Part shown: in pieces, positions 33,590-45,619 of the stretch
How positions within the stretch are numbered: position 1 is the stretch's first letter
Layout: each line of letters starts with the position of its first letter
Origin: Eunapius fragilis
Lineage: Eukaryota > Porifera > Demospongiae > Spongillida > Spongillidae
Reading direction: 5' to 3'
Length of the DNA: 64,000 nucleotides
NCBI GenBank assembly: GCA_963681505.1
Contig: OY811989.1
Coordinates: 1,319,577-1,383,576 of the forward strand
Notes under the pieces: generated by a model
The model's input: only the letters and a program-made list of their open reading frames with translations
Database searches by the model: none
What the model was told of the DNA's origin: nothing
Translations under genes and position numbers: made by a program

Positions 33590-35655
33590 CCTCCTCCTCC
33601 TCCTCCTCCTCCTCCTCCTCCTCCTCCTCCTCCTCCTTCTCTCCCTCCACCTCTTCCTATCTTCCTTCATCCACCCATCCTCCTCCTCCTCCTCCTCTCC
33701 TCCTCCTCTCCTCTCCTCCTCCTTCTTTTACTCCCTCTCATTTTCCCTCCTACCTTCCTATTACACCTAACACCCCTCCTCCTCCTTTCTTTTGATTGCA
33801 TCCACCCCTCCCCCTCCTCCTCCTCATCCTCCTACTTCTACGTTCCTACCTGTTGCACCTGTCCTACCTGTTGCATCCTCCCCTCCTCCTTTCTTTTTCC
33901 CGTTGCATCCACCCCCAACTTCTCCTCCCCCTCCTCTACGTCCTCCCCCCTCGTCCTCCTCCCTCCTCCTCCTACTCCCCCTCCTCTCCTCCCATCCTCC
34001 TCCTCTTACTCCCTCTCATTTTTCCTCCTACCTTCCTTCCTATTACACCTACCTCTCCCCCTCCTCCTTTCTTTTGATTGTATCCACACCTCCCCCTCCT
34101 CCTCCTCCTCCTACTTCTACCTTCCTACCTGTTGCATCCTCCCCTCCTCCCCCTCCATCCACCCATCCTTCTCCTCTCCTCCCCCTCCTCCTCCCCTCCC
34201 CTCCCTCCTCCTCCCCTCCCCTCCTCCTCCTCCCCTCCCCCTACTCCTCTTACTCCCTCTCATTTTCCCTCCCACCTTCCTTCCTATTACACCTACCCTC
34301 CCCTCCTCCTTTTTTTGATTGCATGCACACCTCCCCTTCCTCCTCCTCATCCTCCTAATTCTACCTTCCTACCTGTTGCATCCTCTCCTCCCCTCCTCCT
34401 CCTTCCATTCTTCCCGTTGCATCCACCCCCACAATCTCCTCCCCACCTCTACTTCCTTCTCCTCCTTTCCCACCACCTCCTCCTATCTTCCTTTATCCAC
34501 CCATCCTCCTCCTCCCCTCCTCCCCCTCCTCTTCCTTCCATTCTTCCCGTTGCATCCACCCCCACCTTCTCCTCCCCCTCCTCTACCTCCTTCTCCTTCT
34601 CCCCCTCCTCCTCTTCCTATCTTCCTTCATCCACCCATCCTTCTCCTCCTCTCCTCCCCTCCTCCTCCCCTCTCCTCCCCTCCTCCTCCTCCCCCTCCTC
34701 CTCCTCTTACTCCCTCTCATTTTCCCTCCTACCTTCCTTCCTATTACACCTACCCCTCCCCCTCCTCCTTTCTTTTGATTGCATCCACACCTCCCTCCTC
34801 CTCCTCATCCTCCTAATTCTACCTTCCTACCTGTTGCATCCTCCCCTCCTCCCCCTCCATCCACCCATCCTCCTCCTCCTCTCCTCCCTCTCCTCCCTCC
34901 CCTCCCCCTTCTCCTCCTCCTATCTTCATCTACCATCCTCCTCCCCTCCTCCTCCTCTCCGTCTCCCCTCCTCTACCCTCCTCCTCTCCTCCTCCCCTTC
35001 CCATCCCCTCCTCCGCCTCTTACTCCCTCTCATTTTCCCTCCTACCCTCCTTCCTATTAACCTAACCCCCTACTCCTCCTTTTGTTTTGATTGCATTCAC
35101 ACATCCCCTCCTCCTCCTCATCCTCCCGCTACTTCTACCTTCCTAACTGTTGCATCCTCCCTCTCCTCCCCCTCCTCTTCCTTCCATTCTTCCCGTTGCA
35201 TCCACACCCACCTTCTCTCCTCCTCTACCTCCTCTTCCTATCTTCCTTCATCCTCCCCTCCCCTCCCCCTCCTCCTCCCCTCCTCCTCCTCCTCCTCTTC
35301 CTCCTTTTCTTCCTATCTTCCTTCATCCACCCATCCTCCTCCTCCTCCTCCCCCTCCTCCTCCTCCCCTCCTCCTCCTCCTCCTCTCTCCTCCCCTCCTC
35401 TCCTCCTTTCTTTTAATTGCATCCACACCTCCTCCTCATCCTCCTTTTACCTTCCTACCTGTTGCATCCTCCCTCTCCTCCCCCTCCTTCCATTCTTCCC
35501 GTTGCATCCACCCCACCTTCTCCTCCCCTTCCTCTACCTCCTTCTCCTCCTCCTCCTCCTCCCCTCCTCCTCCTCCTCCTCCCCTCCTCCTCCTTCTACC
35601 TTTCTTCCCATTGCATCCACCCTCCTCCTTCTCCTCCTTTCCATTGTATAAATAA
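33590..35655. repeat. CCT-rich higher-order satellite, left arm
   Basis: Nearly pure pyrimidine interrupted by recurring marker words, with 5-6 occurrences of TTTTGATTGCATCCA spaced roughly 250-450 bp apart. Long Pro/Ser/Leu ORFs in every frame are by-products. Confidence 0.9.
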
Positions 35656-36344
35656 ATGATAAGAGACATGTGTCGGAAGATACAATTCCTTATTTATCCA
35701 GCTTTTAAACTATTGGTATTGTAAGTCAATGTGTTGTAAATTTGCAAGCACCCGGAATCATTTTGGCACTTCAGCATATATAATGTTCTAGCAATATAAC
35801 CTTTCATGGGTTATTAAAAAGGTGACGATGCAACAACCTAGTAGGCACTGCCAACAATTAGGCAGATACATCAGATGTCCCCCCCCCCCCCCCCCTCCTC
35901 TTTTTCCCCCCTATCCTTATTTATAGTATACTTTGTTTTGGAGAGACCTTAGTGCTATGACATGCACGCATGTAGTTCAAAACTACTTGTTCTAACTTCC
36001 ATGTAGAGCATGTACAATGTACAAGGAACTTTGGATTCTACCATGTACCATTCTACCATGCTTGCTTGTCTAAGTAAACCACTGGCCACCCACAATCTGT
36101 ACTGATAAGGGTATAATAATTTCATAAAGGCTTATACCAACATACATTCCCTTGTGTAGAGCTCTAGAGTTCAGTTCTTGCACAGGCTCTGTATATATCT
36201 CTTATAATAGCCTTTTTCTAGTTGCATGTAGTTTGCACATCCCAAAAAATACATTCCACTGACTCCTAGGTGAAAACATATATATCGAGATGAACACTTC
36301 CTTTGAAACAAAGTGGTTAATATTAAATACCCTCCCTACCCAAG

Positions 36345-39300
36345 AAGGTGGAAGGGGAGGAGGAGAATGAGGAGGAGGTAGAGGAGGGGGAGGAGGTAGA
36401 GGAGGGGGGAGGAGGTAGAGGAGGGGGGGGAGGTAGAGGAGAGGGAGGAGGAGGTAGAGGAGGGGGAGAAGGAGGAGGTAGAGGATGGGGAGGAGGAACA
36501 GGAGGAGGTAAAGGAGGGAGAGGGATGGGTGCAACTGGAAGAATGGAAGGAGGAAGAGAGGGAGGAGGGGAGGATGCAACCAGTAAGAAGGTAGAAGTAG
36601 GAGGATGAGGAGGAGGAGGAGGGGGAGGTGTGGATGCAAGGAGGGGGAGGGGGAGGTGTAATAGGAAGGAAGGTAGAAGGGACAATGAGAGGGAGTAAGA
36701 GGTGGAGGAGGAGGGGGAGGAGAGGAGGAGGAGAGGAGGAGGAGGGAGGAGGATGGGTGGATGAAGGAAGATAGGAGGAGGAGGGGAGGGGAGGGGAGGA
36801 GGAGGAGAGGAGGAGGAGGATGGGTGGATGCAAGAAGATAGGAAGAGGAGGTAGATGAGGAAAAGGAGGTAGAGGAAGAGGAGGAGAAGGTGGGGGTGGA
36901 TGCAACGGGAAGAATGGAAGGAGGAGGGGAGGATGCAACAGGTAGGAAGGTAGACGTAGGAGAATGAGGAGGAGGAGGAGGGGAGGTGTAGATGAAATTA
37001 AAAGAAAGGTGGAGGGGTAGGTGTAATGGGAAGGAAGGTAGGAGGTAAAATGAGAGGGAGTAAGAGGAGGAGGAGGGGGAGAGAGGAGGAAGAGTTGAAG
37101 AGGGGAGGAGGAGGGGAGGAGGATGGGTGGATGAAGGAAGATAGGAAGAGGAGGGAGAAGAGGGGGAGGAGAAGGTGGGAGTGGATGCAGTGGGAAGAAT
37201 GGAAGGAGGAAGAGGGGGAGGATGCAACGGGTAGGAAGGTAGAAGTAGGAGATGAGGAGGATGAGGAGGAAGAGGAGGGGGAGGTGTGGATGCAATGAAA
37301 CGAAAGGAGGAGGGGGTAGGTGTAATAGGAAGGAAGGTAGGAGGGAAAATGAGACGGAGTAAGAGATAGAGGAGGGGAGGAGGAGGAAGGGAGGAGGTGG
37401 GGAGAATGGGGAGGAGGATGGGTGGATGAAGGAAGATAGGAGGAGGAGGGAGAAGAGGAGGAGGTAGAGGAGGGAGGAGAAGGTGGGGGTGGATGCAACG
37501 GGTAGAATGGAAGGAGGAGGAGGGGGAGGAGGGGAGGATGCAATGGGTAGGAAGGTAGAAGTAGGAGGATGAGGAGGGGGATGGGAGGAGGAGGGGAGGA
37601 GGAGGAGGAGGGGACGAGGAGGAGGGAAGGAGGAGGATGGGAGGAGGATGGGTGGATGAAGGAAGATAGGAAGAGGAGGGAGAAGAGGAGAGGGAGGTAG
37701 AGGAGGGGAAGGAGAAGGTGGGGGGTGATGCAACGGAAAGAATGGAAGGAGGAGGGGAGGATGCAACAGGTAGGAAGGTAGAAGTAGGAGGATGAGGAGG
37801 AGGGGAGGATGCAACGGGTAGGAAGGTAGAAGTAGGGGAGGGGAGGAGGAGGGGAGGAGGAGAGGAGGAGAGGGGGTGAGGGGAGGAGGAGGAGGGGAGG
37901 AGGAGGGAGGAGGAGGGAGGAGGAGGGAGGAGGAGGGGAGGTGGAGGGGGAGGGAGGAGGAGGAGGGAGGAGGAGGGGAGGAGGATGGGTGGATGAAGAT
38001 AGGAGGAGGAGGAGGTGGAGAGGAGGGAGGAGGAGGTGGAGAGGAGGGAGTAGGGGGAGAGGAGGGAGGAGGAGGGGGAGAGGAGGGAGTAGGAGGGGAG
38101 GAGAGGAGGAGAGAGGAGGAGGGGAGGAGAGGAGGAGAGAGGAGGATGGGAGGAGGAGGATGGGTGGATGAAGAAAGATAGGAAGAGGAGGAGAAGGAGG
38201 TAGAGGAGAGGGAGGAGAAGGTGGGGTGGATGCAACGGGAAGAATTGAAGGAAGAGGAGGGGAGGAGGGGAGGATGCAACGGGTAGGAAGATAGAAGTAG
38301 GAGGATGAGGAGGAGGAGGGGAGGTGTGGATGCAATCAAAAGAAAGGAGGGGGTAGGTGTAATAGGATAGAAGGTAGGAGGGAAAATGAGAGGACTAAGA
38401 GGAGGGGAGGAGGGGAGGAGGAGGAGGAGGGGAGGAGGAGGGAGTAGGGGAGGAGGAGGGGAGGAGGAGGGAGTAGGGGAGGAGGAGGGGAGGAGGAGGA
38501 TGGGTGGATAAAAGAAGATAGGAAGAGGAGGAGGGAGAGGAGGAGAAGGTAGAGGAGGGGGAGGAGGTGGGGTGGATGCAACGGGAAAAATGAAAGGAGG
38601 GGAGGATGCAACAGGTAGAAAGGTAGAATTAGAATGAGGAGGAGGAGGAGGGGGAGGTGTGGATGCAATGAAACGAAAGGAGGAGGGGTAGGTGTAATAG
38701 GAAGAAAGGTAGGAGGGAAGATGAGATGGAGTAAGAGGAGGAGGAGGGGAAGGAGAGGAGGAGGAGGAAGGGAGGAGGAGGGGAGAATGGGGAGGAGGAT
38801 GGGTGGATGAAGGAAGATAGGAGGAGGAGGGGGAGGAGAGGAGGAGAATGGGTGGATGGAGGGGGAGGATGCAACAGGTAGGAAGGTAAAAGTAGGAGGA
38901 TGAGGAGGAGGGGAGGTGTGGATGCAATCAAAAGAAAGGAGGAGGGTGAGGGGTAGGTGTAATAGGAAGGAAGGTAGGAGGGAAATGAGAGGGCGTAAGA
39001 GGAGGAGGAGGAGGAGGAGGAGGAGAGGATGGGAGGAGGAGGAGGGGAGGAGGAGGAGGGGAGGAGGAGGAGGGGAGGAGGAGGGGAGGAGGAGGAGGGG
39101 AGGAGGAGGAGGGGAGGAGGAGAAGGGGAGGAGGATGGGTGGATGAAGATAGGAGGAGGAGGAGGGGGAGAGGAGGAGGGGAGGAGAGGAGGAGACAGGA
39201 GGAGAGAGGAGGAGGGGAGGAGGAGGATGGGTGGATGAAGGAAGATAGGAAGAGAAGGAGAAGGAGGTAGAGGAGAGGGAGGAGAAGGTGGGGAGTGGAT

Positions 39301-39960
39301 GCAACGGGAAGAATGGAAGGAAGAGGAGGGGGAGGAGAGGGAGGAGGGAGGGATGCAACGGGTAGGAAGGTAGAAGTAGGAGGATGAGGAGGAGGAGGGG
39401 AGGTTTGGATGCAATCAAAAAAAGGAGGGGAGGGGTAGGTGTAATAAGAAGGAAGGTAGGAGGGAAAATGAGAGGGAGTAAGAGGAGGAGAAGGGGAGGT
39501 GAGGAGGAGGGAGGAGGAGGGGAGGAGGGAGGAGGAGGGGAGGAGGGAGGAGGAGGGGAGGAGGGAGGAGGAAGGGAGGAGGATGATGGGTGGATGAAGG
39601 AAGATAGGAAGAGGGGGAGGAGGAAAAGGAGGTAGAGAGAAGTTGGGGGTGGATGCAACGGGAAAAGGAAAGGAGGAGGGGAGGATGCAACAGGTAGGAA
39701 CGTAGAAGTAGGAGGATGAGGAGGAGGAGGGGGAGGTGTGGATGCAATCAACAGAAAGGAGGAGGAGGGGTGTTAGGTGTAATAGGAAGGTAGGAGGGAA
39801 AATGAGAGGGAGTAAAAGAAGGAAGAGGAGGGGAGGAGGAGGAGGGAGGAGGAGGATGGGAGGAGGAGAGGAGGGGGAGGGAAGGGGAGGGGAGGAGGAG
39901 GATGGGTGGTTGAAAGGAAGATAGGAAGAGGTGGAGTGAGAGGAGGAGAAGGAGGAGGAG
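36345..39960. repeat. AGG-rich higher-order satellite, right arm
   Basis: The purine-strand counterpart of the left array, with marker words such as GATGCAACGGGTAGGAAGGT and GGATGGGTGGATGAAGGAAG. It is about 1.5 kb longer than the left array, so the two arms have expanded independently. Confidence 0.9.
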
Positions 39961-40858
39961 GTAAGAAAGAAAGAAGGGCAGTGAATATGAATGGTCTAGA
40001 GAGATATGCCATACTAAGTAAAGGTACTGCAGTTTGTGTACCAGATAACTGACTGTCGCAAGCATGTCATCTGGTCCTCAGACATGTGTAGAGGGTGTAG
40101 AGGGTGAAGAAGGTGGCCCCATGATTAGAAGGCATGGTACGTGCATGCTTACATGTACATGCCACAAACTGAGCAGATATAGAAAAAGGGTGCACGATAT
40201 AAACTACCATGAACATTCACTGCATCCAGCATAAGCTATACATGTGAACGTACGATACTGTTTTATGTTGAAACGTAGCGTACGAGGTACGATCGCTTAT
40301 ATACCACGTAGAACGATCAAAGCGGAGTTAATTACCTAACTTCAAATTTAAAGGGCGTGACCATTACATAATGGCATATTGGAATAGGGTGAGTGGCGCG
40401 AAATGTCGAATTACTTTGAAAATCCATATCTCCGTAACGGATAAGAAAAAACTTAACGATCTGCAGAAATCAATTGCTACAGGACCCTTCTATGTACACT
40501 CCAAATTTGACATGTTATCGTCACTCGTATCTGGAGAAATGTGGAATGTTAACCCATTGGGTTAGAGACCTTTATAACCATGGCATGGAAATTATCTAGA
40601 GCACCAAAATCGGTTTGCACAGCGAGAACTGATGTGTGAACAAGTGTACGAAATTTGAAAATAAAATATAAAACCGTTGTGAAGATATGTTGCTTTGTGT
40701 AACGTACAAATTTTATAGTGATAAAATTAAAACTCCAGAAGGGTGATTTTGCTGGACACTGTCCCAAATGTTTATTATAATAATATTATTTTATTTGAAA
40801 TACAAGAGAATACACGTATTATTTCATACATCATAATACATCGATACAATACATAAAC

Positions 40859-41160
40859 CTAAATTAAATATATGCACTCCCTACTTAGACCCCTACCCAG
40901 GATAGCCCTGGCCACAGACCTGGTTAGGGTCAGGTTTAAGTTGCCATAAATGTCAGCTACTGCCTTCGATTTAGGCACACTGTGATGCGCAGCAAGAAGA
41001 GAGGCTTTGTCTCTTGGGCCTCCTTCCCCCAGTTCCCATACGTTTCTACAGCGAGTGGAACACAGGTCCACCCGAACTCGACACACTTTGGGTCATTGGT
41101 GTCATGTTTGCGGGACTCTGCATTTGCTGCCAACTGTTGAACAACAAGAATAGCAGGAGT
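40859..41160 (-). pseudogene. LINE C-terminal fragment
   Basis: Related to the C-terminus of the LINE at 42.9 kb: AVETYGNWGKEAQET-like sequence, SKAVADIYGNLNLTLTRSVA, ARAILGRG. It carries a deletion and frameshift near 41005. Confidence 0.7.
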
Positions 41161-41435
41161 ATGATAATAATAATAATAATAACAAGGCAGTAGTTGTGGC
41201 TGAAATTTATGGCCGGTTGAATGTGGTCCTGGTTCGGTCCATTGCTAGAGCCATCAATAGCCTGTATGGCAGGCTTAATCTTAACCTTGTTAAAGCAAAT
41301 GCCACTGCAATGCTGTCTAGATGCTTTGCCTCGGACATGTACACTGTTTAGATTAGGTAGTTTCTTATTTTATTATGATATGTCATGTTATAATTTGAAC
41401 ATAAAAAATTATAAAAAATAAATAATTATTATTAT
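41160..41435 (+). pseudogene. Two fused LINE 3'-end fragments flanked by TAA repeats
   Basis: After ATAATAATAATAATAATAAC the frame reads VVAEIYGRLNVVLVRSIARA and then SLYGRLNLNLVKANATAMLS, CFASDMYTV stop. These are two copies of the same C-terminal motif from different subfamilies joined head to tail, followed by ATTATTATTATT. Confidence 0.7.
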
Positions 41436-41523
41436 TATTGATACAGTACAAGCATATAATTATTTTAATTATTTATTATTATTACACGATTGGGAATACA
41501 GATTATAATGTAACACACTATCT

Positions 41524-41810
41524 AACAGGTGTCTTGAAAGGACATTGGGCGGGACAGCAGAGCTCGAACATTTGCCCTCACCAGGGTCAAGTTGAGTCTC
41601 CCGTACAAACTGGAGGTAGCTGAACAAGCAATAAAACTTTTAATTATAATAATGTACTTGTTAATGTAAAATAAAAACAATACAACATGCTTAAATAGTT
41701 CATGTCATTATCATTTTTATTTAATGTGTAATATTATTATTGTTTTTGCACCATATGTCTAAATGTATTATGTATTCTGTATATTACATTTATTGTATTT
41801 AGTAAAAAAA
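41524..41810. pseudogene. More LINE 3' fragments
   Basis: On the minus strand 41524-41620 reads SLYGRLNLTLVRANVRALLS. On the plus strand 41690-41800 matches the 3' UTR of the 32.3-kb LINE copy (CTTAAATAGTTCATGTCATT, TTTATTTAATGTGTAATATT). Confidence 0.65.
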
Positions 41811-41984
41811 ATAAAAAAATAAAAACAACACAAAAAATAAATATTATTATTATTACATATAGTATGGGAATACAATAAATAAATATTTAGGAGGAGAAAC
41901 AACATGCATGAATTATTAATAAATCATGCTACAGTTCAATAAACTTTAAGATGGGAGCCACCTGGAAAGGATTGCTATAATAAT

Positions 41985-42835
41985 AATAATAATAATTTTA
42001 TTGGATTATTATTACGATACACAAATATACAGCAGTAAGGTAATTAAATGCACCCTACTATAGGTACTAGACAGGGACAAAACACCTGGAGAGGATGGCT
42101 GTGGCATTGGCTCTAACTAGGTTGAGGTTCAGCCTCCCATATAAGGCAGCTAGGACCTCAGCCTTAGCCCTGTTGGAGCTAGTTGCAAGGCAAGAAGCCA
42201 GAAGAGAAAATGACTCCATTGCTTCTGTCCCCCAAGCACCATATGCCTCAACCACCATGGGGATGCAAACCCACCCTAGCTCCTTGCATTTGGCATCATT
42301 TTCTTCATGATAATTTTATTTTTGAATTAGTAAAATGTACTGATCAATATTACGATACACAAATATACAGCAGTAAGGTAATTAAATGCACCCTACTATA
42401 GGTAATAGTCAGGGACAAAACACCTGGAGAGGATGGCTGTGGCATTGGCTCTAACTAGGTTGAGGTTCAGCCTCCCATATAAGGCAGCTAGGACCTCAGC
42501 CTTAGCCCTGTTGGAGCTAGTTGCAAGGCGAGAGGCCAGAAGAGAAAATGACTCCATTGCTTCTGTCCCCCAAGCACCATATGCCTCAACCACCATGGGG
42601 ATGCAAACCCACCCTAGCTCCTTGCATTTGGCATCATTTTCTTCATGATAATTGAATTAGTAAAATGTACTGATCAATATTATGATACACAAATATACAG
42701 CAGTAAGGTAATTAAATGTACCCTACTATAGGTAATAGTCAGGGACAAAACACCTGGAGAGGATGGCTGTGGCATTGGCTCTAACTAGGTTGAGGTTCAG
42801 CCTCCCATATAAGGCAGCTAGGACTTTTATTATTA
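41985..42835 (-). repeat. Three tandem LINE 3' ends
   Basis: Copies at about 42020-42310, 42350-42650 and 42690-42825 each start with AAATATACAGCAGTAAGGTA on the plus strand and encode, on the minus strand, AYGAWGTEAMESFSLLASRL and LYGRLNLNLVRANATAILSR. They match 8560-8850 almost perfectly. Each is cut at a different 5' point (two at ATTTTCTTCATGATAAT, one at GGCAGCTAGGAC) and the set is bounded by ATT/TAA runs. Confidence 0.88.
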
Positions 42836-42937
42836 TTATTTCTTTTATAGTACATGTACGACACAGACACATTATTGCTATACACGTATAATAAAAATAC
42901 ACAAACCTAAGTAAAGAATTATAAATGCACTCCCTAA

Positions 42938-45200
42938 TTATATTGGCCTTAGACCCCTAGCCAGGATAGCCCTGGCCACAGACCTGGTTAGGGTCAGGTT
43001 TAAGCGGCCATAAATGTCAGCTGCTGCCTTCGATTTAGGCACACTGTGATGTGCAGCAAGAAGAGAGGCTAGCTGGGAAAATGTCTCTTGGGCCTCCTTC
43101 CCCCAGTTCCCGTACGCTTCTACGGCAAGTGAAATACAGATCCACCCCAGCTCGACACACTTTGGGTCACTGGCGTCATGTTTGCGGGACTCTGCATTTG
43201 CTGCAGCTACTCCAGCTGTCGAACAAGACTCAACAAGGATAGCAGGAGTAAGTGGAGATGTCACAGATATGTCCAAAGCTGCAGGCAAACCCCTCACCCA
43301 TCTTGCTACCAGGACATCTGCAGGACGTGAGAGGCTACCATCAGATGTAAGACCATAACCCACCTCCACTGTGACTCCCATATGGACCTGACGAAAAAGG
43401 TTGGCTACAAGATCCCGCAACATGTTATGACGGGTCACTACATCACCTCCATGAGTGCATGTAATGGCATGATGCCAAAGGGGGTCCAAAGCTTTCTCTG
43501 AGCAGACCGGACATCGGGAACCACCAGAGGTGTCCAACCCCAGCCACCACCTTATAGAAGCATGAAGCTTGGTTAGGTTCAAGATGCAGCCCCAATGCAG
43601 GGGATGGAATCACAGACAACCATGACGCTGCATGAGGAGCAGAAACAGATAATAGGCGAGCTCTGTCTGCCATAGAGGAATCCCCCCAACAAAGAGTTAA
43701 AAAGGTGGCATTCCAATTTCTTTGACAGAGTTCACTGAGTAATAGATACTCCTGCAGCTGTGATTACATCTGATGGAGAAACCTGGTCATTGAAATGATT
43801 GATTGCACGATTTAGATGTAGATTATCTGCACTGCTATAGCCAGATGCAGATAAAGAAGCTATAAAAGCTGCACATGAGTGGTGGGAAAGAGAGCGCAGA
43901 CCAAGACCTCCAAAACCTTGTGCTAAGTTGGGCTTGTAACCAGGAAGGGTCTGTCGTGTCGTCGATGGCAAAACAGGATGAGAAGCACTTCCTAACTTCC
44001 TCATCAAACAGCTTTAAAGAACCTGCCAGACTTGGTGGGGTGGCCCTTGCCAAGTGGACAAATCTGCAAAAGCTGCCACACAAACGTAGGAGAGACAAGG
44101 CTACATGTGGATCAATTGCTGCTACTTCAACCAAAGAAGACAGAAGTTTCTTGGCATCAGCACACTTTCCAGCGATGAACTTAGAACAAAACAGGTAGTA
44201 ACCTATTGGGGCACCAAGAATTTCAAGGTTAGGGTGCTGTGAAAACTTGACTGTAGATGGAAACATGGAATTCCCATTGTGACTAAAGAGATCACATTTT
44301 GCCAGGTTTATGTGGATGCCCAAGGAAGGACCTAGCTCCTCAATGAGAAAGAGTGCCCGTAATACAGCTGAGCGACTTCCAGTGAGGACCCCATCATCAA
44401 GATACCAAGCCTGAAAGAGCACTTGCAAGCAGTCATTATCAGCGTCTATGCTTGATATCAGCTTATGGAGTACCAATGAAAAAAGCAATGGACCAGGTCA
44501 CCTTGCTGCACTCCCATCTCAGATGAAAGATGACAAAGCTGGGGTGCCACAACAGAGGGTGTGTACCATATCACCATGTAACCCAAGGTAGAATTCAGGA
44601 AAGAATATGGCACATATTATTATTCATCTAGAACTGCTTGTCGTGAAAACAGATTAAAAGTTCGCATATCCATTTTGAAGACCACGAAGTCCTATGTTTC
44701 TCAATGCTCATTCTCAAGCCATGGACAATCTTTTCAGAGCCTGAGCTGCAGGAGAGAGGCTGGAATAGATCAGAAGCTTTGTTCTTGACCAGAGTACAGA
44801 TGCACTTTCCAGTGAGCCTTCTTAGAGATTCTCCCACTGCTATGGGCCTAATGTCTGGGAGGCTTCCATCATGATCTTTCAGCTTGTTTAATGCAATTAA
44901 CCTGCCTCCAGCCAAAAACCTTGACACCAAGGGAGGTGCTTTGCCTGCAGCCAGGAGATTTATGGTATCCTGGAGTGTAGCACAAATAGATGTTGGGAGT
45001 GGGATGAGAGCAGCGTCCAGCAAATGTTGTATGTGTAGACCAAAGGGACCAGCTGCAGTGCCTTTTGGGAAAGAGCGTAGCATGGATAAGATGTCAAAAT
45101 CTGGTCCAATAGAAATAGGTTGAGCACTTGAAGCAGGCGCTGCAGGTGGAGGACAGCTTGGGTGCTTAGACTGCAGCATGCAATTGCCAGGTGGCATCAT
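42938..45200 (-). pseudogene. RT-bearing LINE, restriction-like-endonuclease type, broken
   Basis: Minus-strand frames in order: 45200-44628 (FPKGTAAGPFGLHIQHLLDA; RLIALNKLKDHDGSLPDIRP; GESLRRLTGKCICTLVK), 44488-43835 (RT box WYLDDGVLTGS; LGIHINLAKCDLF; PNLEILGAPIG), 44007-43732, 43673-43443 and 43582-42938 (RCPVCSEKALDPLWHHAITC; GGDVVTRHNMLRD; SRPADVLVARW; ALDISVTSPLTP; IYGRLNLTLTRSVARAILAR). Frameshifts separate the pieces, so it is inactive. RT with YLDD, a C-terminal zinc finger, then a PD..D-like core and no visible AP endonuclease fit the R2/R4/Dong-type LINEs. The 5' end is truncated where it meets the ankyrin-like sequence at 45.2 kb. Confidence 0.8.
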
Positions 45201-45214
45201 TATTGGGGGCTAAC

Positions 45215-45290
45215 CCCTTTGACTCTAGAGCTTTGCATGCTTTACCAAATAAGCCAGCTCTCTCCAATGACACAGCATACGCCACCAGGT
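45215..45290 (-). pseudogene. Possible second ankyrin-like exon next to the LINE
   Basis: The minus strand reads VAYAVSLERAGLFGKACKAL and ESKGVSPNNDA, reminiscent of an ankyrin repeat (YA...L.SKG..PN). It runs directly into the truncated LINE 5' end. No clear acceptor is seen; this is a weak call. Confidence 0.3.
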
Positions 45291-45441
45291 TATAATTTTA
45301 CTATTCCATCATCATCATAAGCCATCAACGCACTGAATAAGACAAAACATCCCTAATTGCACAAAGCAATGAGATGAATATGTTTGAGAAACGTTCTACA
45401 ACGAACCATGGATACCCCTAAACATGGTGCACGCTCCTTAC

Positions 45442-45564
45442 CAATGGCATATTCCCGGCAGCATCCTTAGCATTTGGGCTGGCCCCTTTTGACAGGAGCT
45501 CTTTTACTTTGTTCACGTCACCGTCCACTGTTGCTGACCAAATTCCACGTTCAAACTCTAGTTC
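45442..45564 (-). CDS. ANKRD39: Ankyrin-repeat exon, ANKRD39-like
   Basis: Exon of 41 codons with acceptor TTAG (45565-45568 on the complement) and donor GTAAGG, phase 0 at both ends. It reads ELEFERGIWSATVDGDVNKV followed by KELLSKGASPNAKDAAGNMP. The FERGIWSA..GD...VK start is the one I know from ANKRD39, where it precedes the first ankyrin repeat. The rest of the gene was not found downstream because a LINE occupies 42.9-45.2 kb on the same strand. The gene is either interrupted by that insertion or has exons I could not see. Role of ANKRD39 is poorly defined, so none is assigned. Confidence 0.6.
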
Positions 45565-45619
45565 CTAACGGAACGCCCAAGGCATAACTAACTACGTGGC
45601 AGCATAGCGTTACCTATAT

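Larger units (their letters stand above)
32787..40770. mobile_element. Giant foldback element, ~8 kb
   Basis: The ends GGGACGGTGTCCAGCAAAAT and ATTTTGCTGGACACTGTCCC are inverted. The outer ~810 bp of each arm (32787-33590 and 39960-40768) are non-repetitive and near-identical, and carry TATATAAGCGATCGTACC in both. Inside, each arm becomes a CCT-rich (left, to 35650) or AGG-rich (right, from 36345) array with a higher-order order of marker words: TTTTGATTGCATCCACACCT, CCTACCTGTTGCATCC, TTCTTCCCGTTGCATCCA, TCTTCCTTCATCCACCCATC, CTCTCATTTTCCCTCC. The left array is ~2.0 kb and the right ~3.6 kb. The centre (35660-36330) is unique and non-coding. Flanks AAATT/AAATG may be a target duplication. No transposase is present. 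Confidence 0.88.

Noticed and set aside
33590..39960. Very long Pro/Ser/Leu-rich ORFs (up to 863 codons) on both strands
   Set aside because: They lie wholly in CCT/AGG satellite arrays, where all frames lack stops because the repeat cannot form them. No domains or splice context.
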